A stretch of DNA of 64,000 nucleotides from Gordonia hongkongensis (GCF_023078355.1 NZ_CP095552.1:4650001-4714000), one strand, 5' to 3'. Shown: positions 26,246-37,225, counted from the stretch's first letter. Notes: generated by a model not told the origin, from the sequence alone. Numbers and translations are program-made.

Positions 26246-27355
26246 TCAACCCGCCGCGTCATCGATCGTATAGACACGAACAGCGGTGTCGCGGAAGATC
26301 TTCCGCAGAGCCTCCGAACCCCACTGGGACACACAGTCGACGAGCGCGCCGACCAGCACGTCGACCGCGGCGTTGGGCCGGTCGATCGGATAGTTGGACC
26401 CGAACATGATGCGGTCCGACCCGAAATGGGTGACGATGTGCTCGACGAAGGGACCGATCATCTCGGCGAGCGTGGCCTGACCGCCGATGTTGCCCCACCG
26501 TTCGTGACCGTAACCCAGTATCGGCATCGCCAGACCCGACAGCTTGACGACGACGTTGCGGTGGTTCGCGAGGGTCGTCATCCGTTCTCGCCACAATCGC
26601 CAGATGTCCGCGCGCGCAGCGGCTGTCGCGCCGGTGCGGACACCGACGGGACCGAAGACCCCTGCCGGGATGCCGAAGTGGTCGAGGACGATCGTCGTGT
26701 CGGGGTACTCCCGGGCCAGCAGGATGACGTCGTAGAGCTGATGGGAGTACACCGACGCCTCGAAGACCAGATCGCGGCTCGCGAGTTCAGCGAACCCCTC
26801 GAGGAACGCCGTCGAGGACAGCAGGTTGTCGGTGTCCCCGCCGTCGCGGACTCGCGGATCAGGATGTCGGGACGCGACGATGCGGATGCCGCGGAACCGC
26901 GGGGAGGCCGCGAACTGTTCGTCGAGCATGGTCGCGAACGTGCGGGTCCGCGGATCGCCGTGCGAGATGACGGCGCCGAGGCGGGGGGTACCGGCCTGGC
27001 CGAACGGCAGGCTCTCGAGATATCGGGTCTCCTCGACGGCGGTGCTGTCCACCGGGGGCTCCGCGGCGTCGGCCACCTCGCGGCGCCAATGCGACTCGAC
27101 GTGCACCACCGTGTCGATCGGTACCCCCACCACGGTCGGCACCAGCGCCGCATCGGTGGCGTACTGACGCGGCTCGTAGGCCCGGGCCACGGTGCGCGGG
27201 GTCAGGATGTACTCGCGGTCGGCGCGCGAGACGACGAGCGGAAACACCCGGTCGCCCAAGGTGGGGACGAACCCGTACAGCCGCGACGCCCGCGTGGCCG
27301 CCCACGGGGTACGCCGCGGGTTCCAGTGCTGCACATGGGCATCAACGATGCCCAT
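26246..27355 (-). CDS. Amidohydrolase-family protein (metal-dependent hydrolase/decarboxylase fold)
   Basis: The 369-residue TIM-barrel protein of the amidohydrolase-2 group begins IVDAHVQHWNPRRTPW. It has RGIRIVASRHPDP, the strand-4/5 region TIVLDHFGIP, and the C-terminal DRIMFGSNYPIDRP with the metal-site aspartate region. Family members hydrolyse lactones or decarboxylate aromatic acids. The ATG at 27355 follows AAGGGG by seven bases; the ATG at 27379 is an alternative. No operon partner is evident. Confidence 0.8.
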   Translation of the reverse strand: MGIVDAHVQHWNPRRTPWAATRASRLYGFVPTLGDRVFPLVVSRADREYILTPRTVARAYEPRQYATDAALVPTVVGVPIDTVVHVESHWRREVADAAEPPVDSTAVEETRYLESLPFGQAGTPRLGAVISHGDPRTRTFATMLDEQFAASPRFRGIRIVASRHPDPRVRDGGDTDNLLSSTAFLEGFAELASRDLVFEASVYSHQLYDVILLAREYPDTTIVLDHFGIPAGVFGPVGVRTGATAAARADIWRLWRERMTTLANHRNVVVKLSGLAMPILGYGHERWGNIGGQATLAEMIGPFVEHIVTHFGSDRIMFGSNYPIDRPNAAVDVLVGALVDCVSQWGSEALRKIFRDTAVRVYTIDDAAG

Positions 27356-27514
27356 GAGGACCCCTTCGAGGGACGTCATCCCCGTACCTTGCCACACCTC
27401 ATCACTGTCCGACATGGGATGCCGGATCCTGAATTGTGACGTGTTGAAGGACTAGTGTGGGTCTCTTGAACCGGGTGGGGAGACGAGCCGCGACGGAGGT
27501 GTGATCTTTTCGAG

Positions 27515-28666
27515 ATGGCGACACATACGCGCCACGCGCTGCATCAGCTGCGGACGGCTGTCAATCGACAGCCCGACCGGTTCGTCACCAACGTCTACAC
27601 CCGGATGTTTGCGATCGATCCCGACCTGCGTGACCTGTTCGGGGTGTCGATGGCGGCCCAGCGAGTGGCCTTCCATCGGGTCATCGACCATGTGCTGGAA
27701 GCGATCCCGGCCGAGTCGGGTCACGCCGAACTCGTGGAGTTCCTCGCGCAGCTCGGACGCGACCATCGCAAGTTCGGGGTCGAGCCCGAGCATTACCACG
27801 TGATGTACGCCGCCCTGATGGGCGAGTTCGGCAGCCTCATGGCCGGTTACTGGGACGCCGAGACCGAACAGACCGTCTCGCAGGCGATGATGCTGGTCAC
27901 CGGGGTCATGCGGGGCGCGGCCGAGAGCGCGACCCATCCTGCGCGCTGGACCGCCGAGGTCGTCGAGAAGTACCGGATCACCCGGGACCTCGCGGTCGTC
28001 CGACTCCTCGCCCACTCGCCGCTCACGTTCAACACGGGCCAGTACCTCGAGGTGCACACCCCGCAATGGCCCAAGCAGTGGCGCAATCTGTCCCCCGCCA
28101 TCCCGCCCAACCCGGCCGGTGAACTGGAGTTCCACGTGCGTGCGATCCCCCGTGGAACGGTCAGCACCGCGATCGTGAGCGAGACCAGCATCGGCGATGT
28201 GTGGACCCTCGCCCAGGGGCACGGGACGCTTCACGTCGACCGCGACAGCAAGGTCCTCATGGTGGCGGGCGGGACCGGGCTCGCACCGCTGCGGGCGTTG
28301 TTGATCGAGATGTCCATGCGCGCGGATTCGCCGGAGACGCACATCTTCTACGGCATGCGCTACCCGGGCGAGCTCTACGACCTGACCGTCCTGCGCCGCA
28401 TCGCGTCGACCAATCCCTGGCTGCGGGTCACCGCCGTGTCCCAGGAGGAGAGCGATCCGTGGTGGATCAACGCGGTGGCGACACCCGCCGAGCTCGGCAT
28501 CGACCACGAGATCGGCACCCTCGCCGACGTCGTGGCCCGGTCCGGTGACTGGCAGGACCGTCAGGTGCTCATCGCGGGATCACCGCAGATGATCGAGAAC
28601 ACCCGACGCACGCTGATCATCGCGGGCGTCCGGGCCAGCCGCATCCAGCACGACCCGGTGTTCTGA
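27515..28666 (+). CDS. Flavohemoglobin-type globin-reductase
   Basis: The 383-residue protein has an N-terminal globin (about 1-135; probable proximal histidine in GRDHRKFGVEPEHYHVM). A ferredoxin-reductase module follows: FAD region WRNLSPAIPP in place of the usual RxYS motif, then VAGGTGLAPLRALL for NAD(P)H and a C-terminal IAGSPQMIENT. The altered FAD motif recalls mycobacterial type II flavohemoglobins (Rv0385-like), which are reported to oxidise D-lactate rather than act as classical NO dioxygenases. It stands alone. Confidence 0.82.
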   Translation: MATHTRHALHQLRTAVNRQPDRFVTNVYTRMFAIDPDLRDLFGVSMAAQRVAFHRVIDHVLEAIPAESGHAELVEFLAQLGRDHRKFGVEPEHYHVMYAALMGEFGSLMAGYWDAETEQTVSQAMMLVTGVMRGAAESATHPARWTAEVVEKYRITRDLAVVRLLAHSPLTFNTGQYLEVHTPQWPKQWRNLSPAIPPNPAGELEFHVRAIPRGTVSTAIVSETSIGDVWTLAQGHGTLHVDRDSKVLMVAGGTGLAPLRALLIEMSMRADSPETHIFYGMRYPGELYDLTVLRRIASTNPWLRVTAVSQEESDPWWINAVATPAELGIDHEIGTLADVVARSGDWQDRQVLIAGSPQMIENTRRTLIIAGVRASRIQHDPVF

Positions 28667-28704
28667 GCCGGCACAGGAGTTGACTTCCCCGAACCGGTTG
28701 CAGC

Positions 28705-29781
28705 TCAGGGGACTTCGAGGCTCGGCTCGCTGCCGGCCGGAGCCGTGACCGTTTCGGTCTCGGTCACGGTGTACGTCTCGGGAGCCGACTCGGTCACCGT
28801 CTCCGTTCGAGTGACCGGACGCGGGGTGCTGGTGACCGTCGTCGTGCGGACGGAGGTCTCAGTCTCGGTCTCGGTGACCGTCGCCTCCTGGGTCGAGGTG
28901 ACCGCTGCCGGTGTCTCGGTCACGGTGACGGGCGCGGGTTCGGCGACCGTCGACTCGGCGGTGACGATCAGCGTCATCCCGACGGCGGCCAGGAACACGG
29001 CCGCGCCGATGGCGGCGCCGACGAACCACCAGCGACGTCCCGTCGACGTCCGCGGGGCGACGGGGGGTGCTGCCGCGGCGACCACCGCGGCGTCGGCCGC
29101 ACCGAGGGCCGAGGCCAGCGCCGGGTTGTCCGCGACGGTGACGGGGCGTTGCGCCGCGTACTCGAAGGCCGGCGCGATGCCGGGGAGTTGCGCGCCGGGG
29201 CCGACCACGATGACCGACGTGATGTCACGCCCGCGCGGCAGGCGGGTGACCGCCGTCGCGAGCCGGGTCGCCGCGTCGGGGTCGGTGACCGAGGCGATCT
29301 CGCCCGGCGCGAAGTCGGTCGTGCCGAGGACGGCGCCGGAAGACGTGTCGACAGTGGCGAGGGTCGTGCCGGCGGCCGGCGCGGCATCGCGATCCAGGTC
29401 GACGACGGCCACCACCCCACCGCGCGTCGCATGCGTGCATGCGATCTCGGCGAGTGCGGCGGCATAGCCGGTGACGACGACCTTCTCCGTCCACGACGGC
29501 CCGGTGCCGGCGCCCGGCGCGAAGGCCCGAGCCAGGTGGTCGCGGACGTCTGCGCGGGACGCCGAGATCCCGATGCGGTCGACCTCCACAGGGACGGAAT
29601 CGACGAGTTCGAGGATCGCGGCCTCGGCACCGGCCGCCGACGCGTCCGGGAGGTCGACGAGATTGCTCGCCAGGACGTGGCCGTCGGCGTCGCGGACCAC
29701 CGAGCTGATCTGGTCGTCGACGACGGAGATACCCAGGACCACGAACCCTGGCATCGGACCGTTTCCCGGTACCTCGGACAT
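28705..29781 (-). CDS. DUF7159-like membrane protein with a VTETET-rich external tail
   Basis: The 358-residue protein has an N-terminal actin-like/DUF7159 region (FVVLGISVVDDQISSVV, ITSVIVVGPGAQLPGI) and one membrane helix (about 250-275, WWFVGAAIGAAVFLAAVGMTL). An external tail of about 80 residues follows, made almost only of Thr, Val, Glu and Pro, with repeated TVTETE units. The fold suggests a cytoplasmic nucleotide-binding-like part linked to the envelope. Function is unknown. Confidence 0.65.
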   Translation of the reverse strand: MSEVPGNGPMPGFVVLGISVVDDQISSVVRDADGHVLASNLVDLPDASAAGAEAAILELVDSVPVEVDRIGISASRADVRDHLARAFAPGAGTGPSWTEKVVVTGYAAALAEIACTHATRGGVVAVVDLDRDAAPAAGTTLATVDTSSGAVLGTTDFAPGEIASVTDPDAATRLATAVTRLPRGRDITSVIVVGPGAQLPGIAPAFEYAAQRPVTVADNPALASALGAADAAVVAAAAPPVAPRTSTGRRWWFVGAAIGAAVFLAAVGMTLIVTAESTVAEPAPVTVTETPAAVTSTQEATVTETETETSVRTTTVTSTPRPVTRTETVTESAPETYTVTETETVTAPAGSEPSLEVP

Positions 29782-29879
29782 GGTTCACCTCCCGTCGCCG
29801 ACCTTGCTGTGGCGTTCTGACCCGCAAGCCTAGCGGCTGACGCGAGGACCGGGGCATCCGGCTGTGTCCGGCGTCCGGC

Positions 29880-30983
29880 TCAGATCGACTCGGCAGCGTG
29901 CTGGGTGTACGCGGCGTCGCGCACCGCTTCGTCGGTTTCCAGGCCGGCGCCCAGGGCGCCGCCGACGGTCGCGAGTGAGCAGGTGAGCCACGCGACCTCC
30001 AGATAGTCGGTGAAGCCGACAGGGTGGTCGAGCGTCGCACCGATGACCTGCGGTACCACGAGGCAGAGCGCGCCGATCGCGGACAATACGAACAGCGCCG
30101 CGTAGAACGCGCCCACACCGAGAACGACTGTGATCATGGTGACGATGTTGAACAGCGCCACCTGTTCCCGCGTCTGTCGGGAGCCGCCGCGTTCCCACAG
30201 GTCGGCACCGATGATCAGCGTCGCGGTGATCGCGATGATCGAGCCGAGCGCCACCGCGGTCAGGCGAATCCCACCGAAAGTGTCTGCGAGAAGCCAGATG
30301 TCGGCGGTGACGAGCGCGAAGACCCCGGCCGCGATCGCCCCGGTGAGGGCGCGGGTGAGCCCAAGCGCGAGCCGCCACGGGCGGTTGGCGCGCACCATGC
30401 CGGTGAGCAGACGCAGGTTCCCGGTCAGGACACGCGCGGTGAACGCGGTGCCCGCCTCGTCGACGTCGGTCCCGAGTTGGCGGACGCGATGGCGCAGCGC
30501 CGACCGCGCCGGCGACTTCTGGTGACCGCGGAGATCGTCGGCGTCGGCACCGAGGAGTTGACCGACGAGTCCGGTGATGATGCCGCGGGCCCGCTGCCGC
30601 ACTCCGGTGGCGCCGAGTGCCGGCACCGAGAGGACCGCGACGCCGTGCACTGCGTTGGCATGCGCGACGACCGGACGTTTGCCGACGTGCAGCGGCAGGT
30701 CGGTCAGGCAGAGCACCAGATCCCACTCGTGTTCGAGCAGAAGATCTCTCGTGGCGTCGACGATCTCGGCGTCGCCGGCCGGCGGCTGTACGACGCCGGC
30801 CTCCAGGAGATCCAGCTGCCAGCGCGCGCCGGGGAAGGTCGTCTGGATGTGGTCGGTGAGGTCGGCTTCGATGAGCTTGCGCGCCAGGCCGATCGCCTGG
30901 CCCGGCGCGGCGACGACACCGAGGACGACGACGGGTTCATCCGAGGCGTCGGACTCGGTCGACGTACCGGTGGCGGAGTCCAT
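29880..30983 (-). CDS. Conserved actinobacterial membrane protein
   Basis: The 367-residue protein has a cytoplasmic N-terminal part (about 1-195, VVVLGVVAAPGQAIGLARKL, WDLVLCLTDLPLHVGKRPVVAHAN) and four or five C-terminal membrane segments (about 205-345). No catalytic motif is recognised. It lies 12 bases upstream of nothing obvious and downstream of the SRPBCC gene at 30996 on the same strand, so the two may be co-transcribed. Confidence 0.6.
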   Translation of the reverse strand: MDSATGTSTESDASDEPVVVLGVVAAPGQAIGLARKLIEADLTDHIQTTFPGARWQLDLLEAGVVQPPAGDAEIVDATRDLLLEHEWDLVLCLTDLPLHVGKRPVVAHANAVHGVAVLSVPALGATGVRQRARGIITGLVGQLLGADADDLRGHQKSPARSALRHRVRQLGTDVDEAGTAFTARVLTGNLRLLTGMVRANRPWRLALGLTRALTGAIAAGVFALVTADIWLLADTFGGIRLTAVALGSIIAITATLIIGADLWERGGSRQTREQVALFNIVTMITVVLGVGAFYAALFVLSAIGALCLVVPQVIGATLDHPVGFTDYLEVAWLTCSLATVGGALGAGLETDEAVRDAAYTQHAAESI

Positions 30984-30995
30984 CGGCGGTCCGGC

Positions 30996-31463
30996 TCAGG
31001 CGAACCGGGCCGCGAGGGCCCGCAGGGTGCCCTCGATCCCCTTGCCGTTCTTCTTGTCGTAGCCGATGAGTTCCATGATCTTCGGTACCCGGAGCGTCGA
31101 GTAGTCGAAGGTCTCGGTGACCGCGGTCGTGGTCGGTGACGTCGACTCGAGTTCCCACCGCCAGCGGTGCCCCATCGGGTGCTGCCATTCGACGACCCGA
31201 CCGGGTTCGAAGTCGGTGACGGTCGAGGTGATCTTGTACGGCACGCCGTACTGCTTCATCCCGACGCTGAAACGCGCCCCACGGGTCAGCGTCTCGGGCC
31301 CGTCCACAGGGGTGTCGCGGACCGTGCCGGAACCGTCGAGCTCCGGATGCCGATGCGGATTCGACACGAGCGCGAACACATCGGCGGCCGGGGCGTTCAC
31401 GACGACCCGGCGCGAGACCTTGTGCGGGCCGGAGTCGACGGTGGTGACGGGTTCAGAAGCCAT
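30996..31463 (-). CDS. SRPBCC-family protein
   Basis: The 155-residue START-like protein reads VSRRVVVNAPAADVFALVSNPHRHPELDGSG at the N-terminus, and the ligand-cavity strands end VVEWQHPMGHRWRWEL. The ATG at 31463 is chosen; an upstream in-frame start at 31481 adds six residues. The ligand is unknown. Confidence 0.75.
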   Translation of the reverse strand: MASEPVTTVDSGPHKVSRRVVVNAPAADVFALVSNPHRHPELDGSGTVRDTPVDGPETLTRGARFSVGMKQYGVPYKITSTVTDFEPGRVVEWQHPMGHRWRWELESTSPTTTAVTETFDYSTLRVPKIMELIGYDKKNGKGIEGTLRALAARFA

Positions 31464-31507
31464 ACGCTCAACGTTACGCACGTCCGTGGGCTCGCGTCGA
31501 AACCACG

Positions 31508-31906
31508 TCAGTCGGTGGTGCGTTTGCGTCGCGGCTGCCAGACGACCAGGGCGTTGGTGCGCGGCACCGGGACGAGTTCGCCGCCGCGGCGGGTCCGCGA
31601 CGCTTGCACCTCGTCGGTCAGCTCGCGCACGCGGTGCTGGAGCGCCTCGACCTGATTGCTCAGGTCGATGATGCGTTTGATGCCCGCGAGGTTGACGCCT
31701 TCCTCCTGCGAGAGACGCTGGATCTCGCGCAGGAGTTCGACGTCGCGGGACGAGTAGCGGCGACCACCGCCACTCGTCCGTTGCGGGGTGACCAGACCCA
31801 GGCGGTCATAGGTCCGCAGGGTCTGGGCGTGCATGCCGGCGAGTTCGGCGGCCACCGAGATCAGGAAGGTCGCGCCATCACCGTCGAAGTTGCTCGCACC
31901 GGCCAT
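31508..31906 (-). CDS. hspR: HspR heat-shock repressor (MerR family)
   Basis: The 132-residue protein has a MerR-type winged helix (ISVAAELAGMHAQTLRTYDRLGLVTPQRTSGGGRRYSSRDVELL) and a coiled coil (IIDLSNQVEALQHRVREL). HspR binds HAIR inverted repeats with DnaK as co-repressor and shuts off the dnaK operon. The gene starts almost on the dnaJ stop (GTG at 31909 or ATG at 31906) and is the last gene of that operon. HAIR-type sites are present upstream of dnaK. Confidence 0.95.
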   Translation of the reverse strand: MAGASNFDGDGATFLISVAAELAGMHAQTLRTYDRLGLVTPQRTSGGGRRYSSRDVELLREIQRLSQEEGVNLAGIKRIIDLSNQVEALQHRVRELTDEVQASRTRRGGELVPVPRTNALVVWQPRRKRTTD

Positions 31907-31909
31907 CAC

Positions 31910-33112
31910 TCATCGCCCCCAGTCCGCCCGCGGGTCGAAACCGCTTGCCCGCTCGGCCTGGTCGTAGGCGCGCATCGCCTCGACCGCGGCCTCGTCGAGC
32001 TTGTTCGGAACCGCGACCTTGACGGTGACGAGCAGGTCGCCCGCCCCGCCGGAGCGCTTGGGCACCCCACGACCGCGCACGCGCAGCGTGCGGCCGTCGG
32101 TGGTGTTCGGCGGGATCTTCACCCCGACCGAACCCTCCAGGGTCGGAACCGAGACCGTCGCTCCGAGAACGAGTTCGGAGATCCGCACCGGCAGCTGCAC
32201 CCGAAGGTCGTTGCCGCTGCGGGTGAACTGCTTGTGCGGGGTCACGTTCACGACGACGTAGAGGTCACCCGACGGGGCGCCACGACGACCGGCCTCGCCC
32301 TGCCCGGCGAGCCGGATGCGCTGACCGTCCTCGACGCCGGCGGGGATCCGGACGTTGATGGTGCGCGCCCGGACCTTCACGCCGCTGCCGTCGCAATCGG
32401 TGCACGGGTCGTCGATCCGCGACCCGGTGCCCTGGCAGTCCTGGCAGGGCTCGCTGAATCCGAACGCGCCCTGGTTGCGGCTCACGAACCCGGAACCGTT
32501 GCAGTTCGCGCACACCCGCGGACTGGTCCCGGGCTTGGCGCCCGAGCCGTGGCAGGTGGTGCAGGGCGACGGACTCGTCACCCGCAGGGGGACGGTCGTG
32601 CCGAGCGCGGCGTCGGAGAACGAGAGCGTCGTCTCGGTCTCGAGGTCCTTGCCACGACGCGGCCGGCTCGCCGTCGAAGTACGTTGCGTTCCGCCGCCGC
32701 GGTTGAACAGGCCGTCGAAGATGTCGCCGAAACCGCCACCGCCGCCCCCGGTCTGTGCCCCGCCGAACAGGTCGCCGAGGTCGAAGTCGCCACCGCCGCC
32801 GGTGGTGTAGGTGGTTCCGCCGCCGGGGAAGCCACCCGGGAAGCCGTTGCCGCCGCCGCGGAATCGTCCGCCGGCGAACATGGCGCGTGTCTCGTCGTAT
32901 TCCTTGCGCTTCTCGGCATCGCCGAGGACGCTGTGGGCTTCGGACACCCGCTTGAAGCGCTCTTCGGCCGCGCTGTCACCCGGATTCGCATCAGGATGCA
33001 GCTCGCGCGCGAGCTTGCGGTAGGCCTTCTTGATCTCTTCAGCCGAAGCGTCAGAAGCAACGCCCAGGTCCTTGTAGAAGTCGTGTTCTAACCACTCACG
33101 TTGTGGTGCCAC
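31910..33112 (-). CDS. dnaJ: Chaperone DnaJ (operon-linked DnaJ1 type)
   Basis: The 400-residue co-chaperone has a J domain (about 10-75 with HPD at 39-41), a Gly/Phe/Thr-rich linker, four CxxCxGxG zinc motifs (about 160-235: [32 protein letters not shown]) and the C-terminal substrate domains. It stimulates DnaK ATPase. The GTG at 33112 follows AAGGAGG. Unlike the tight grpE-dnaK junction, 237 bases of repeat-rich DNA separate it from grpE. Confidence 0.96.
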   Translation of the reverse strand: MAPQREWLEHDFYKDLGVASDASAEEIKKAYRKLARELHPDANPGDSAAEERFKRVSEAHSVLGDAEKRKEYDETRAMFAGGRFRGGGNGFPGGFPGGGTTYTTGGGGDFDLGDLFGGAQTGGGGGGFGDIFDGLFNRGGGTQRTSTASRPRRGKDLETETTLSFSDAALGTTVPLRVTSPSPCTTCHGSGAKPGTSPRVCANCNGSGFVSRNQGAFGFSEPCQDCQGTGSRIDDPCTDCDGSGVKVRARTINVRIPAGVEDGQRIRLAGQGEAGRRGAPSGDLYVVVNVTPHKQFTRSGNDLRVQLPVRISELVLGATVSVPTLEGSVGVKIPPNTTDGRTLRVRGRGVPKRSGGAGDLLVTVKVAVPNKLDEAAVEAMRAYDQAERASGFDPRADWGR

Positions 33113-33164
33113 CAGACGTCACCTCCTTGAGTTCTGTTGTCTGGATTGAAGTTTCAGTTGGGGC

Positions 33165-33306
33165 CACCTGCTCCCTGAGGTGCGAGCCGACCACCTGCTC
33201 CCCGAGGTGCGAGCCGACCATGTGCTCCCTGAGGTGCGAGCGAAGCGAGCCACGAAGGGTTCGTCGCCCTTCGTGGCTCGTCGCTTGCGCTCCTCGCACC
33301 TCAGGG
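33165..33306. repeat. Repeat-rich spacer: three 27-bp tandem units plus a long inverted repeat
   Basis: Three direct 27-bp units (33165-33191, 33192-33218, 33219-33245) share the core CTCCCTGAGGTGCGAGC with few changes. The third runs into a hairpin whose left arm (33227-33259) pairs with the right arm (33267-33306) around TTCGTCG. The right arm in reverse complement matches 38 of 40 bases at 58510-58549. It lies inside the chaperone operon, between grpE and dnaJ. Confidence 0.8.
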
Positions 33307-33349
33307 ATCAGTGGTGAGTTCGCCCACTCAGGATCAAGCGACGGTCGTT

Positions 33350-33990
33350 CTATTGTGCACCGGGCGCGTCGCCCGCGGGAGCGGGATCGGTGACCGTCAC
33401 CATCGCGGTGCGGATCACCTTCTCGCCCAGGCGGTAGCCGCATCGGTACACCGATCCGATCACCGGGTTCGCGCCGGTGCCGTCGTGCTGCACGGCTTCG
33501 TGGAGTTCGGGATCGAACTCGTCACCCGCCGCACCGAAGGCCACGAGACCTTCGGCGGCCAGCACACCGGTCAGCTTGTCGGCGACCGCACGCAGCGGAC
33601 CGCTGTCGAGGTCGCCGTGTTCACGGGCACGGTCGAGATCGTCGATGATCGGCAGCAGCTTGTCGATCAGGATCTGCTTGCCGTAGGCGACCGAACCCTG
33701 CTTCTCCTCGGCGGCACGCCGCCGGAAGTTGGCGAACTGGGCGCGTTCTCGCTGCAGGTCGGCCGTCAGCTCGGCGACGCGGGCATCCGGTTCGTCGGCT
33801 GCGGCGTCCGGCTGCTCCTCGGTGGCCTGTGACATGTCGGTCTGCTCGTCGACGACCGGTCCGGCATCGGCCGGGCCGGGTCCGGCGGCCGGCTCGTCGC
33901 GCACCTCACCCGTCTCCGGGTCGATACGACGACGGTCGGTCACCGTCACCGGCTCCTCGCCGGACCCATTCGACGAATGGGCTCCTGCGG

Positions 33991-33994
<4 letters not shown>
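33350..33994 (-). CDS. grpE: Nucleotide exchange factor GrpE
   Basis: The 214-residue protein has an acidic, proline-rich N-terminal extension (about 1-70), a coiled coil ([22 protein letters not shown]) and the C-terminal GrpE beta-domain ([39 protein letters not shown]). It releases ADP from DnaK. The GTG start overlaps the dnaK stop by four bases (GTGA). Confidence 0.96.
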
Positions 33995-35835
<1,841 letters not shown>

Positions 35836-35951
35836 GTTTGGCTTCCTCCTAGTTTGCGGGTGTGCACCCGAGTCCTTGTCCCGGGGTCTCGCGACCGCGG
35901 GGATGTCGTGGCGAAACTCTGCGGGACCGGACTTCAGTGCGTCCGACTCAT

Positions 35952-35980
35952 GTCCTACTGAAAAAGTAGATCCGAGTCAA
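35952..35980 (-). promoter_or_regulatory. Candidate dnaK promoter
   Basis: On the minus strand TTGACT (35980-35975) and TAGGAC (35957-35952) are 17 bases apart. The -35 sits next to the first HAIR site. The -10 is a poor match to TATAAT. Confidence 0.45.
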
Positions 35981-35985
35981 ACCGA

Positions 35986-36006
35986 CTTGAGTCTTCGCCG
36001 CTCAGG
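35986..36006. promoter_or_regulatory. HAIR element 1 (HspR binding site) upstream of dnaK
   Basis: CTTGAGT-N7-GCTCAGG matches the known HAIR consensus CTTGAGT-N7-ACTCAAG perfectly in the left half and at five of seven bases in the right half. It lies just upstream of the probable dnaK -35. Confidence 0.7.
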
Positions 36007-36064
36007 TTTCTCGAAGTGTGCAACGGGGGTGGCCGACGGATTGTTCCCGGATCGTCGAAAAAAG

Positions 36065-36083
36065 TTGAGCGGAGTTCGCTCAA
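36065..36083. promoter_or_regulatory. HAIR-like element 2 (TTGAG-N9-CTCAA)
   Basis: TTGAGCG and CGCTCAA form perfect 7-bp arms around GAGTT. The core TTGAG-N9-CTCAA has exactly the HAIR spacing. It lies about 80 bases upstream of the first HAIR site, measured centre to centre. Confidence 0.6.
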
Positions 36084-36104
36084 TGTCGGCCGGGGCCTCA
36101 AACG

Positions 36105-36145
36105 CGTATGACGTTGAGCCCGGTTTCCGGGCACAACGTCATACG
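36105..36145. repeat. 41-bp near-perfect palindrome between dnaK and the DUF1353 gene
   Basis: CGTATGACGTTG pairs with CAACGTCATACG (12 bp), then one A/A mismatch, then GCCCGG pairs with CCGGGC around TTT. The stem is 19 positions long. It lies between divergent genes, 160 bases before the DUF1353 ATG, and no protein or terminator explains it. Confidence 0.75.
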
Positions 36146-36305
36146 GATGCGTGGCTTCTTCGACCTCGCCATCGCCGGGGCCCCGGGCCCGCAACTTCCA
36201 CGGTGGTCAGTACGCCACCACCCCAACACGCTGCGCCTCCGTTAACCATCGGTCCCGGTCGCGTGGGGGCTACGGTCGATACATCCCCTCGACGCGGAGG
36301 TGGCG

Positions 36306-37124
36306 ATGACCAAGACCACACCGAGCGATCCGCGATGGGTGCCGTGGCGGGTCGCGCCGACGTCGGGCTTCGAGGTCGACGACCCGACCGGGCGTGGCGA
36401 GGTCGAGATCGCGCAGATCGACGAGCGACAGTTTCTCGTGCGCAACGCCTTCCGGTTCTCCGATCCCGCGGTCGAGGAGTACCTGGTAACACAACTGGTC
36501 GAGCGAGGACAGACGGAAGCCGATGCGCGGGGCGCCGTCGACGCGGCCCGCGCGTTTGTGCCCGGCGACGACAACCCCACCGACCTCGCCTCGATCCCCC
36601 GATTCCTGCGCTGGTTCGAGAACCCTTACGGCAGAAACTCACTCGCGGCGCTCATCCACGACGAGCTCATCACGGGCACCGTCAACTCCGGCGCGCTCGG
36701 GAGTGACACCCTGTCCGACCGGTTCTTCCGCGAGATGATGCGGGCGTCCGGCGTCCCCTGGCTCAAGCGGTGGATCATGTGGTCGGCCGTGGCACTTCGC
36801 ACGCGATGGGTCGCCGGCGGATGGCGACGTCTCAGTGTGGTCGGGTGGCTGGTGCTGAGCCTCGTCGGCATCTGCTCGGCGGTCGGTTCGAGCGGGGCGC
36901 TGCTGTTCGATTGGTCGTGGCCGACATCATCGCCGGCGGTCTCGCTCCTGCTCTCACTGCTGATGATCTTCGTCGCCGCGCCACTGTGGGGGCGCCAGTG
37001 GGCGGCGAGTCTCGTTGCGGCCGTGGCCGCCTTGTGGGTCCTGCCCGCCGCGATCGTGGCCTACTTCGCCTATGCGCTGTATCTGTTGTCAGAGAGGATC
37101 GCTCGCACCGTCGGGCTCACGTAG
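36306..37124 (+). CDS. DUF1353-domain membrane protein
   Basis: The 272-residue protein has an N-terminal DUF1353 domain, with the signature NPTDLASIPRFLRWFENPYGRNSLAALIHDELI (about residues 80-112). Three or four C-terminal membrane helices follow (about 175-265). DUF1353 is found in phage tail and cell proteins; function is unknown. GGAGG five bases before the ATG at 36306 decides the start over the GTG at 36300. Confidence 0.75.
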   Translation: MTKTTPSDPRWVPWRVAPTSGFEVDDPTGRGEVEIAQIDERQFLVRNAFRFSDPAVEEYLVTQLVERGQTEADARGAVDAARAFVPGDDNPTDLASIPRFLRWFENPYGRNSLAALIHDELITGTVNSGALGSDTLSDRFFREMMRASGVPWLKRWIMWSAVALRTRWVAGGWRRLSVVGWLVLSLVGICSAVGSSGALLFDWSWPTSSPAVSLLLSLLMIFVAAPLWGRQWAASLVAAVAALWVLPAAIVAYFAYALYLLSERIARTVGLT

Positions 37125-37225
37125 CGGCTCGGCCGAGCATTCTTGTCGGTGGTCGGGTCTACCTTGGATGTATCAGTTGGACCGGTCAACCAGGCCGGGT
37201 GGCAACGACTTCGGGGGGAGTCACT

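Noticed and set aside
33165..33245. Three 27-bp tandem units as a possible CRISPR array
   Set aside because: The units abut without spacers and no cas gene is near.
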